This document shows, in pieces, positions 16,780-23,886 of a stretch of DNA of 27,297 bases. The first letter of the stretch is position 1; each line of letters starts with the position of its first letter. Below the pieces are notes generated by a model. That model ran no database searches, was not told the origin of the DNA, and worked only from the letters and a program-made list of their open reading frames with translations. The stretch is taken from positions 1 to 27,297 of the forward strand of contig URJI01000032.1 of the NCBI GenBank assembly GCA_900548215.1. Reading direction: 5' to 3'. The translations under genes and the position numbers were made by a program. This DNA comes from an uncultured Coprococcus sp. (GTDB taxonomy: Bacteria > Bacillota > Clostridia > Lachnospirales > Lachnospiraceae).

Positions 16780-16808
16780 ATTCTATCATGAATCACCTGA
16801 TAAATCAA
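16780..16808 (-). promoter_or_regulatory. promoter of small gene-glmS unit
   Basis: Minus strand TTGATT (16803-16808), a 17-base spacer and TAGAAT (16780-16785), directly downstream of the metG terminator. Confidence 0.65.
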
Positions 16809-16840
16809 TGCACAAAGGCTTTTACGCACCAATCTTTGTA

Positions 16841-16902
16841 AAAAGTGAGGGAATCACCAGCAAGGTCTAAGCCGATACAGCCAGCCGCAGTGATCCCCTC
16901 AT
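16841..16902 (-). terminator. terminator of metG
   Basis: Minus strand ATGAGGGGATCAC and GTGATTCCCTCAC pair with one mismatch, enclosing a 32-base loop, and are followed by TTTTTAC. It lies 62 bases past the metG stop. Confidence 0.7.
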
Positions 16903-16963
16903 TTATTATTCTTTCAAGCCGCATATACACGTGCGTTTTTCATATATAATTCCGGCTATATAT

Positions 16964-19000
16964 TTAACTGATAAAACATCCGCCAGGGAAATCTTTCTCA
17001 GTTGTGAGCAGTGACAGATTGCCATCAGGATCCTCTGCGCACAGAAGCATGCCCTCTGAGATAACTCCTGCAAGCTTACATGGCTTAAGATTTACTATAG
17101 CCACAACCTTCTTACCTACCATATCCTCTGCTGAGTATGTACCCTTGATTCCTGATACTATCTGCTTTACATTGTTCTTGCCAAAGCTTACCTGTGAGCA
17201 GAGAAGCTTTCTGGAGTTTGGAACTTCCTCACATGCAACAATCTCGCCGATCATGAGCTGCATCTTCTGGAACTCCTCAATGCTTATCTCCTGCTTGTCA
17301 ACTACATCAGGATTGGCCTTGAGAGCCTGAACCTTTGCCTCGGCAATCTTGATCTTCTTGGTCTCAGCAGAATTCTCCTTCTCTTCCTTCTGCTTCTTTG
17401 CCTGCTCATACATGGATTCCTTCTCCACCGGAGCAAATTCAGCAACCTTAGCCATAACCTCCTTCACATCGAGACGTGCAAAGAGTATCTCTGGCTGCTC
17501 GGTCACTTTATTTCCTGACTTGTAAAGACCAAACCTGCCAAGCTCTGTCACCTTTCTCTTCTCGGTGTTGAGCTGTGCCATGATCTTCTCAGTTGTCTCT
17601 GGCATATATGGCTCAAGGAGTGTTGCACCTATAACGATGCTCTCAACCAGATTGTACAGAACTGTGTTCAGTCTGTCCTTCTTGTCCTCCTCCTTTGCAA
17701 GTGCCCAAGGCATAGTCTCATCTATATACTTATTGCATCTCTTGAACAGTGCAAATATCTCTGTGATCGCATCTGCAACCTTCAGCTTGTCCATACACTC
17801 TGCGACCTTATATCTGCAGTCCATAACGACCTTCTTCAGATCCTCATCAACAGGCTCTGTGACATTTGTGTTGGTCACAACACCGCCGAAATACTTGTTG
17901 GACATTGAGATTGTTCTGTTGACAAGATTTCCAAGCGTGTTCGCAAGCTCTGAGTTGAGTCTCTCAACCATGAGCTCCCATGAGATAACACCATCATTCT
18001 CAAATGGCATCTCGTGAAGCACGAAGAATCTTACAGCATCAACGCCAAACAGATTGACCATGTCATCTGCATACATTACGTTGCCCTTTGACTTACTCAT
18101 CTTGCCGTCACTCTGGATCAGCCATGGATGGCCAAATACCTGCTTTGGAAGCGGAAGTCCAAGTGCCATCAGTATAATAGGCCAGTAAATAGTGTGGAAT
18201 CTAAGAATATCCTTGCCGATCAGATGAAGATCTGCAGGCCAGTACTTATAGAACTTCTCATCACTCTGACCATCCACATCATAACCAAGGCCTGTAATAT
18301 AGTTAGTCAGGGCATCAACCCAGACATATACAACGTGCTTTGGATCAAAGTCAACAGGTATTCCCCACTTAAATGATGTTCTTGATACACACAGATCCTG
18401 AAGTCCCGGCTTTAAGAAGTTGTTCACCATCTCATTACGTCTTGACTCAGGCTGTATAAACTCAGGATGCTGCTCTATATGCTTCATGAGCTTGTCCTGA
18501 TATTTGCTCATCTTGAAGAAGTACGCCTCCTCCTTTGCCTCCTGGACAGGTCTTCCACAGTCCGGACACTTGCCATCTACGAGCTGTCCGTCTGTAAAGA
18601 ATGACTCACAAGGTGTGCAGTACTTTCCTACATAATGTCCCTTATATATATCTCCCTGATCGTACAGCTTCTTGAATATCTTCTGTACCTGTTTCTCATG
18701 ATAATCATCTGTTGTACGGATAAACTTATCGTATGAAGTATTCATGAGATCCCATATTCTCTTGATCTCACCTGCTGTCTCATCCACAAATTCCTTAGGT
18801 GTCTGCATGTTCTCAAAAGCCTTGTTCTCAATCTTCTGTCCATGCTCATCTGTTCCGGTCATGAATCTTACGTCATAACCTGCGAATCTCTTATACCTTG
18901 CAATGCTGTCAGCCAACACAATCTCGTAGGTGTTGCCTATATGAGGTTTACCTGATGCATATGCAATGGCGGTTGTAATATAATACGGTTTTTTTGCCAT
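16964..19000 (-). CDS. metG: methionyl-tRNA synthetase
   Basis: MetG charges tRNA-Met for both initiation and elongation. At 678 aa it has the usual Firmicute length with a C-terminal tRNA-binding OB fold. The class I signature HIGN is at 20-23, the zinc knuckle cysteines at 128, 131, 145 and 148, WVDALTNY near 227, and KMSKS at 300-304. The OB-fold (EMAPII-like) domain starts near residue 577 (EFQKMQLMIGEIVACEEVPNSRKLL). A Lys/Glu-rich linker precedes it. The start has AGGAGGG seven bases upstream. It is monocistronic, with a consensus promoter and a terminator on either side. The 76-base leader is too short for a T-box or S-box. Confidence 0.97.
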   Translation of the reverse strand: MAKKPYYITTAIAYASGKPHIGNTYEIVLADSIARYKRFAGYDVRFMTGTDEHGQKIENKAFENMQTPKEFVDETAGEIKRIWDLMNTSYDKFIRTTDDYHEKQVQKIFKKLYDQGDIYKGHYVGKYCTPCESFFTDGQLVDGKCPDCGRPVQEAKEEAYFFKMSKYQDKLMKHIEQHPEFIQPESRRNEMVNNFLKPGLQDLCVSRTSFKWGIPVDFDPKHVVYVWVDALTNYITGLGYDVDGQSDEKFYKYWPADLHLIGKDILRFHTIYWPIILMALGLPLPKQVFGHPWLIQSDGKMSKSKGNVMYADDMVNLFGVDAVRFFVLHEMPFENDGVISWELMVERLNSELANTLGNLVNRTISMSNKYFGGVVTNTNVTEPVDEDLKKVVMDCRYKVAECMDKLKVADAITEIFALFKRCNKYIDETMPWALAKEEDKKDRLNTVLYNLVESIVIGATLLEPYMPETTEKIMAQLNTEKRKVTELGRFGLYKSGNKVTEQPEILFARLDVKEVMAKVAEFAPVEKESMYEQAKKQKEEKENSAETKKIKIAEAKVQALKANPDVVDKQEISIEEFQKMQLMIGEIVACEEVPNSRKLLCSQVSFGKNNVKQIVSGIKGTYSAEDMVGKKVVAIVNLKPCKLAGVISEGMLLCAEDPDGNLSLLTTEKDFPGGCFIS

Positions 19001-19083
19001 TTCAAAACCCTCCTTGATAAAACTACAAACACAAATGAAATGTCTGCGCTATTCCTAGGCATCCAATGTGCCAGATAACAAAA

Positions 19084-19113
19084 ATTATATGCCTTTTTTG
19101 TGCATATTGTCAA
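19084..19113 (-). promoter_or_regulatory. consensus promoter of metG
   Basis: Minus strand TTGACA (19108-19113), an 18-base spacer and TATAAT (19084-19089); both hexamers are perfect. It follows the terminator of the upstream gene. Confidence 0.85.
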
Positions 19114-19120
19114 TATAAAC

Positions 19121-19156
19121 AAAAAAAGACGATCCATCGTCATGATGAATCGTCTT
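19121..19156 (-). terminator. terminator of DUF4190-type gene
   Basis: On the minus strand a 13-bp stem (one G-U pair; arms 19144-19156 and 19126-19138) with a five-base loop is followed by seven T. It lies 25 bases past the stop of the gene ending at 19181. Confidence 0.9.
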
Positions 19157-19180
19157 CTCTTCATATATTCTTATTCTGTC

Positions 19181-19588
19181 TTAGAAGCCAATAGTTGAAA
19201 GTATTGAAGCTGCTGTTGTCAAAACAATGATTGATGGGATAAGAGCAATTATTCCGCAGACAAGGCCTGCAACAGCCATGCCCTTTCCAGAACCCTTCTT
19301 GATTCCTACTGCACCAAGTACAACAGCTATGATTGCAAGGATGATACCAACCCAACCAAAACAGCTTCCTACTAATGCAACGATACCACATACCATGGAT
19401 GCAATACCGAAACCTGAGCCCTGCTGTGGCTGAGCATACGTGTTCTGATTGTACTGTGGCTGCTGCTGATACATATTAGGGTCATAACCTCCCTGTGGCT
19501 GCTGCTGATACATATTAGGGTCATAACCTCCCTGTGGCTGCTGATATGCATTTGGATCATATCCCTGCTGATTATTGAAATCGTCCAT
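19181..19588 (-). CDS. small DUF4190-type membrane protein with Gln/Pro/Tyr repeats
   Basis: A 135-aa protein with a hydrophilic N-terminal half made of repeated GGYDPNMYQQQPQ units, then two hydrophobic segments (about 61-92 and 104-133) with the DUF4190-like pattern: GIASMVCGIVALVG, IILAIIAVVLGAVGIKKG, GMAVAGLVCGIIALIPSIIVL. The start at 19588 has AGGAGGAG six bases upstream; the frame extends 23 codons further without a site. The gene is monocistronic with a strong terminator. Function of the family is unknown; the repeats suggest a flexible interaction region. The N-terminus has no signal peptide, so it likely lies in the cytosol. Confidence 0.82.
   Translation of the reverse strand: MDDFNNQQGYDPNAYQQPQGGYDPNMYQQQPQGGYDPNMYQQQPQYNQNTYAQPQQGSGFGIASMVCGIVALVGSCFGWVGIILAIIAVVLGAVGIKKGSGKGMAVAGLVCGIIALIPSIIVLTTAASILSTIGF
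19455..19565. repeat. 39-bp tandem repeat in DUF4190-type gene
   Basis: Two identical 39-base units (19455-19493, 19494-19532) followed by a shorter diverged third unit. Each encodes a 13-residue GGYDPNMYQQQPQ repeat, in frame, so copy-number change would not break the gene. Confidence 0.85.
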
Positions 19589-19701
19589 CTTTCTCCTCCT
19601 GAAAACTTTTTTAGATATCAAATAGCATAAGGTCAGTCGGGGAAAGAAGCTTTCCATTTACTCATCTCACCTTATTCTCCCTTATTCGACTCTCCATAAA
19701 C

Positions 19702-19731
19702 ATAATACAACACATGATGATTGTCCCGCAA
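19702..19731 (-). promoter_or_regulatory. putative promoter of DUF4190-type gene
   Basis: Minus strand TTGCGG (19726-19731), an 18-base spacer and TATTAT (19702-19707), flanked upstream by A/T-tracts that could act as an UP element. It would give a leader of about 107 bases. Confidence 0.45.
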
Positions 19732-19758
19732 CAATTTTTTTATTATTTTTTTATACTT

Positions 19759-19794
19759 TTTTTATAATTACAAATTTCTTAACTATTATAAAAA
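19759..19794. repeat. 10-bp inverted repeat upstream of carbamoyltransferase promoter
   Basis: TTTTTATAAT (19759-19768) and ATTATAAAAA (19785-19794) are perfect complements separated by 16 bases, ending 23 bases before the -35 of the pyr-linked operon. AT-richness raises the chance of coincidence. Confidence 0.45.
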
Positions 19795-19817
19795 TTGCCA
19801 CAATCACCATTTGATAT

Positions 19818-19846
19818 TTTACTTTTAAATATATGTGCTATATAAT
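19818..19846 (+). promoter_or_regulatory. promoter of carbamoyltransferase-pyrBI operon
   Basis: TTTACT (19818-19823), a 17-base spacer and a perfect TATAAT (19841-19846). Confidence 0.65.
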
Positions 19847-19942
19847 AAATCTTTAGCAACAGCAGAATCGTGGTCTTTTCTATATTATTCATAGCAAAAA
19901 CGATTATGCATTCCTATAACAAAAAGAAAAGAGGACATTGAT

Positions 19943-20875
19943 ATGAAAAACATGCTTAACTTCAAAAACTTCACAGCAGACGAGCTCATGGATATCTTAA
20001 ACCTTGCACTGGATATGAAGAAGAATCCTGAGAAATACGCTCATGCACTGGAAGGCAAGAAGCTCTACACTCTCTTTGAGAAGACATCCACAAGAACATT
20101 CCTTTCATTTACAACAGGAATCACCGAACTCGGCGGTACATATTACAATCAGCTCTGGAAGGATTCCAACTTCACCCTTGGAGAGCCTGTATCAGAGATC
20201 AAGTATGTGTGCAGGAATGTCGATATCATCATGGCCCGTCTTGTCAAGAATGAGACAGTCGAGCTGTTCGGCGACAATGTGACAGTTCCTTTCATCAACG
20301 GATGTGACAGTTCATATCACCCATGCCAGACTCTGGCAGATGCCCTCACTATCATAGAGAAGTTCGGAAGTCTCGATGTAAAGCTCATGTACATCGGTGC
20401 CAAGAACAATGTATTCAATTCACTTGTAGAATTCTTTGCAAAGATGAAGAAAGGAACTATCTACGGACTTACACCACTTGTAAACAACACTGTATGCGGT
20501 GATGATTTCTTTGAAGAGGCAAAGGCTACAGGTCACTATGTTGAGCTCGATCCTGCCATGAGCATGGAGGAGGCAAAGAAATACGCAAAGGATATGGATG
20601 TTCTCTACACAGATACATGGGTTGACATGGAGTTCTTCAACAACCCTGCATACAAGCAGCAGAAGGAAGAGACTCTTTCAAAGATGATGCCTTACCAGTT
20701 AAACGAAGAGTTCACTGAGGGAAGCCGGGCCATCGTATTCCACGACATGCCTATGCATGTAGGATTTGAGATCTCCCAGGGCGTTATCGACAAGAACCTC
20801 AACCACATCCTCGACGAGGCTGAGAACAGACGTCACGCTGAAAAGGCCGTTATGTACACTCTGCTGAATTCATAA
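19943..20875 (+). CDS. ornithine carbamoyltransferase-like protein, variant active site
   Basis: A 310-aa aspartate/ornithine carbamoyltransferase-fold protein. Overall it aligns with ornithine carbamoyltransferase: the carbamoyl-phosphate region STRT (49-52), HPCQ (126-129), and the C-terminal EAENRRHAEKAVM. Three motifs deviate. The STRTR loop reads STRTF (Phe53 for Arg). The ornithine-binding DxWxSMG loop reads DTWVDME (224-230). The HCLP motif reads HDMP (267-270), lacking the Cys that contacts ornithine. The substrate may therefore not be ornithine, or the protein may be regulatory; a catalytic role remains possible because the HPxQ motif and most phosphate residues remain. AGAGGA lies seven bases before the start. 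pyrB follows 43 bases downstream and pyrI after that, suggesting a link to carbamoyl phosphate use. Confidence 0.75.
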   Translation: MKNMLNFKNFTADELMDILNLALDMKKNPEKYAHALEGKKLYTLFEKTSTRTFLSFTTGITELGGTYYNQLWKDSNFTLGEPVSEIKYVCRNVDIIMARLVKNETVELFGDNVTVPFINGCDSSYHPCQTLADALTIIEKFGSLDVKLMYIGAKNNVFNSLVEFFAKMKKGTIYGLTPLVNNTVCGDDFFEEAKATGHYVELDPAMSMEEAKKYAKDMDVLYTDTWVDMEFFNNPAYKQQKEETLSKMMPYQLNEEFTEGSRAIVFHDMPMHVGFEISQGVIDKNLNHILDEAENRRHAEKAVMYTLLNS

Positions 20876-20918
20876 TACAGTATATTAACATCCTATTTTT
20901 TAAGGAGGATTTGTTCAT

Positions 20919-21851
20919 ATGAGACACTTAATAGATCCCATGGATTTGTCCGTGCAGGAAATTGACCATATACTGAACCTGGCACAGGACATTATAAACA
21001 ACAAAGAAAAGTACAGCGAAGTATGTAAGGGAAAGAAGCTTGCAACACTTTTCTTCGAACCAAGCACACGTACAAGACTCAGCTTTGAAGCCGCCATGAT
21101 GGAACTCGGCGGCAACGTACTTGGATTCTCATCCGCAAGCTCATCATCGTCCACAAAGGGAGAGAGCGTCGGCGATACAGTGAAGATAGTAAGCTGTTAT
21201 GCAGACATCATCGCCATGAGACATTTCAAAGAGGGTGCGCCTATGCTGGCATCCATGAAATCAGATGTTCCTATTATTAATGCCGGTGATGGCGGTCACA
21301 ACCACCCTACTCAGACTCTCACAGATCTTCTTACCATCAAACGTGAGAAGGGCAGACTCAGCAACATGACCATCGGTCTTTGCGGAGATCTCATGTTCGG
21401 ACGTACTGTGCACTCTCTCATCAAGGCCATGTCCAGATATGAGGGCATCAAATTTGTTCTTATATCACCCGACGAATTAAAATTGCCGGAATATATAAGA
21501 ACAGATGTCATCGAGAAGAATAATATACCATATGAGGAGATCTCTTCTCTGGAGGATGCCATCGGATCCCTGGACGTTCTCTACATGACCCGTGTCCAGA
21601 AGGAACGTTTCTTCAACGAGGCAGACTACATAAGACTGAAGGACACTTATATACTTGACAAGTCAAAGCTTGCACTTGCAAAACCTGATCTCTCTATACT
21701 CCATCCGCTTCCACGTGTAAACGAGATATCTGTTGAAGTGGACGATGATCCCAGAGCATGCTATTTCCGTCAGGCTCTGAACGGCAAATATGTCCGTATG
21801 GCTCTCATCATGGATCTGTTGGGATTGGATAAAGACTTTAACGCACAGTAG
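20919..21851 (+). CDS. pyrB: aspartate carbamoyltransferase catalytic subunit
   Basis: PyrB joins carbamoyl phosphate and aspartate to give carbamoyl-aspartate, the committed step of pyrimidine synthesis. At 310 aa the length is normal. Motifs are canonical: STRTR (49-53) followed by LSFEAA, the mobile-loop STKGES with Lys80, HPTQ (129-132) and HPLPR (262-266). This makes the altered motifs of the neighbouring paralogue stand out. AGGAGG lies ten bases upstream. pyrI follows 11 bases after the stop, so the enzyme is probably an allosteric catalytic/regulatory holoenzyme. Confidence 0.97.
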   Translation: MRHLIDPMDLSVQEIDHILNLAQDIINNKEKYSEVCKGKKLATLFFEPSTRTRLSFEAAMMELGGNVLGFSSASSSSSTKGESVGDTVKIVSCYADIIAMRHFKEGAPMLASMKSDVPIINAGDGGHNHPTQTLTDLLTIKREKGRLSNMTIGLCGDLMFGRTVHSLIKAMSRYEGIKFVLISPDELKLPEYIRTDVIEKNNIPYEEISSLEDAIGSLDVLYMTRVQKERFFNEADYIRLKDTYILDKSKLALAKPDLSILHPLPRVNEISVEVDDDPRACYFRQALNGKYVRMALIMDLLGLDKDFNAQ

Positions 21852-21862
21852 GAGGAACTATC

Positions 21863-22276
21863 ATGAATATTGACAGTATTCAGAATGGAATTGTACTTGA
21901 CCATATAACAGCAGGAAAAGCATTGCAGATATACAATGACCTTCATCTCGATAAGCTTGACTGCTCAGTTGCCATCATCAAGAATGTGAAGAGTGAAAAG
22001 ATGGGCAGAAAGGATATACTGAAGATTGATCAGGATATCGACATCAATCTCGATGTACTCGGATATATAGATCCTGACATCTCAGTAAATATCATAAAAG
22101 ACGGCAAGCTCATCGAAAAACGCAAGATTGAACTACCGGAAAAGCTCATCGGGATTAAGAAATGTACAAATCCAAGATGTATCACTACAACGGAGCAGGG
22201 AATAACACATATTTTCAAGCTCACCGACAGAGAAAAACGAATCTACAGATGCATATACTGCGACGCTGACAAGTAA
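21863..22276 (+). CDS. pyrI: aspartate carbamoyltransferase regulatory subunit
   Basis: PyrI binds nucleotide effectors and tethers PyrB trimers. The 137-aa protein has the N-terminal nucleotide-binding part (GIVLDHITAGKAL) and a C-terminal zinc domain with Cys101, Cys106, Cys130 and Cys133, spaced as in enteric PyrI. GGAGGA lies six bases upstream. It is the last gene of the three-gene unit; no clear terminator with a T-tract follows before the murA promoter. Confidence 0.96.
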   Translation: MNIDSIQNGIVLDHITAGKALQIYNDLHLDKLDCSVAIIKNVKSEKMGRKDILKIDQDIDINLDVLGYIDPDISVNIIKDGKLIEKRKIELPEKLIGIKKCTNPRCITTTEQGITHIFKLTDREKRIYRCIYCDADK

Positions 22277-22315
22277 AGGATAATATTGGAAACCATAAGA
22301 TAGGCGCACTAAAGC

Positions 22316-22344
22316 CATAAAACTGTTTACATTTCAGTTTTATG
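22316..22344. repeat. 10-bp inverted repeat around murA -35
   Basis: CATAAAACTG (22316-22325) and CAGTTTTATG (22335-22344) are perfect complements flanking nine bases that contain the -35 TTTACA. It could be an operator or, on readthrough RNA, a hairpin after pyrI; there is no T-run for termination. Confidence 0.55.
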
Positions 22345-22353
22345 TGCTATAAT
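22326..22353 (+). promoter_or_regulatory. promoter of murA
   Basis: TTTACA (22326-22331), a 16-base spacer and a perfect TATAAT (22348-22353), 44 bases before the start codon. Confidence 0.7.
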
Positions 22354-22396
22354 CTATAAAGTTGCGATAATCCGAGAATTATCTAAGAGGTGAAAA

Positions 22397-23698
22397 ATGG
22401 AACAGTATGTTATCAAGGGCGGTCGTCCGCTGGAAGGTGAAGTCACCATTGCTGGAGCTAAGAATGCAGCACTTGGTATCCTCGCTGCAGCAGTCATGAC
22501 TGACCAAGAAGTTACAATAGAAAACGTACCGAATGTAAGAGATACAAGAGTTCTTCTTCAGGCTATACAAGGTATCGGTGCCAGAGTCCGTTATATAGAT
22601 GAGCACACGGTAGCCATCTGCGGAGGAACTATAAACCCAAACAATAGTCTCTGTGTAGATGACGAATACATAAGGAAGATAAGAGCATCATATTATCTTC
22701 TTGGAGCACTGCTTGGAAAGTATAACCATTCACAGGTTGCGCTTCCGGGAGGATGTGATATAGGTGCCAGACCTATCGACCTTCACATCAAAGGATTTGA
22801 AGCCCTCGGTGCACAGGTTGAAATTGCCAATGGTATGATATCAGTGAACGCCGATTCGCTGGTTGGAAGTCATATATATATGGACGTGATATCTGTCGGA
22901 GCCACCATCAATGTAATGATGGCTGCTGTCATGGCTGATGGCAAGACAACTATAGAGAACGCAGCGAAGGAACCACACATTGTTGATGTAGCGAATTTTC
23001 TCAACAGCATGGGCGCCAATATCAAGGGTGCCGGCACAGATGTGATCAGGATACGTGGTGTTAAGTCACTTCACGGAACAACCTACTCCATCATTCCGGA
23101 TCAGATTGAGGCAGGAACATTCATGGTTGCGGCTGCCGCAACAAAGGGCAATGTTCTCATCAAGAATGTCATCCCAAAACATCTGGAGGCTATCACTTCA
23201 AAGCTTACAGATATAGGGGCAACTGTCATTGAATACGACGATTCAGTCAGAGTTATGTGCAACAAACGGCTGAAATCCACCAACATCAAAACTCTTCCAT
23301 ATCCTGGTTTTCCAACGGATATGCAGCCTCAGATGGCGGTGACACTTGCTCTGTCAAGCGGAACAAGTATAGTGACCGAAAGCATATTTGAGAACAGATT
23401 CAAGTATGTAGCAGAGTTGTCAAGAATGGGTGCACACATACGTGTAGAAGGCAACACCGCTATTCTTGACGGTGTAGAGACTTTTTCCGGAGCAAATGTT
23501 GCAGCTCCTGACCTCAGAGCAGGTGCCGCACTTGTAATCGCAGCTCTGGTCGCTGATGATTTCTCTGTGATATCAGATATAAAGTATATTCAGCGTGGTT
23601 ATGAAAAGTTTGACGAGAAGCTTCGCGGACTTGGAGCTCTCATAGAAAAAGTTGAAACAGACAAAGAAATTCAGAAATTCAAGCTCCGTGTGAGCTGA
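22397..23698 (+). CDS. murA: UDP-GlcNAc enolpyruvyl transferase
   Basis: MurA transfers enolpyruvate from PEP to UDP-GlcNAc, the first committed step of peptidoglycan synthesis in the cytosol. The 433-aa protein has KNAAL with Lys22, the PEP-binding Cys120 in PGGCDIGARPIDLH (the fosfomycin target residue is present), and PGFPTDMQPQ near the C-terminal part, plus FENRF. The start has AGAGGTG close upstream. Firmicutes often carry two MurA paralogues; which one this is cannot be said here. It has its own promoter and a strong terminator. Confidence 0.96.
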   Translation: MEQYVIKGGRPLEGEVTIAGAKNAALGILAAAVMTDQEVTIENVPNVRDTRVLLQAIQGIGARVRYIDEHTVAICGGTINPNNSLCVDDEYIRKIRASYYLLGALLGKYNHSQVALPGGCDIGARPIDLHIKGFEALGAQVEIANGMISVNADSLVGSHIYMDVISVGATINVMMAAVMADGKTTIENAAKEPHIVDVANFLNSMGANIKGAGTDVIRIRGVKSLHGTTYSIIPDQIEAGTFMVAAAATKGNVLIKNVIPKHLEAITSKLTDIGATVIEYDDSVRVMCNKRLKSTNIKTLPYPGFPTDMQPQMAVTLALSSGTSIVTESIFENRFKYVAELSRMGAHIRVEGNTAILDGVETFSGANVAAPDLRAGAALVIAALVADDFSVISDIKYIQRGYEKFDEKLRGLGALIEKVETDKEIQKFKLRVS

Positions 23699-23714
23699 TA
23701 TACAGACAGTGATG

Positions 23715-23743
23715 AGGAGACCGCATAAGCGGTCTCTTTTTTG
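23715..23743 (+). terminator. terminator of murA
   Basis: GAGACCGC-ATAA-GCGGTCTC followed by six T, an 8-bp perfect stem 19 bases past the murA stop. Confidence 0.95.
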
Positions 23744-23773
23744 TTACATTTTTATTAGTTTTTTATATCTTTT

Positions 23774-23803
23774 TTGCAAAAAATGATGCTCATTTTCAAT
23801 AAT
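23774..23803 (+). promoter_or_regulatory. putative promoter of SH3/glucosaminidase gene
   Basis: TTGCAA (23774-23779), an 18-base spacer and AATAAT (23798-23803) in a very AT-rich stretch after the murA terminator. Other matches are possible. Confidence 0.35.
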
Positions 23804-23886
23804 TATGGTAAACTAGATATGATTTTTTGTTTTTTTGAAAAAGGGTATATTTTTTAACAGATAAACATAAATTTGGAGGAATACTT

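Larger units (their letters stand above)
19589..19942. other. 354-base divergent intergenic region
   Basis: No gene is seen. It holds the likely minus-strand promoter at 19702-19731, a very AT-rich block at 19731-19795 with an inverted repeat, and the plus-strand promoter at 19818-19846 with a roughly 90-base leader. I recognise no riboswitch or clear ArgR or PyrR site in it. Confidence 0.7.

Noticed and set aside
19001..19083. T-box or S-box leader for metG
   Set aside because: The leader from the consensus promoter is only about 76 bases, too short, and no such core is seen.
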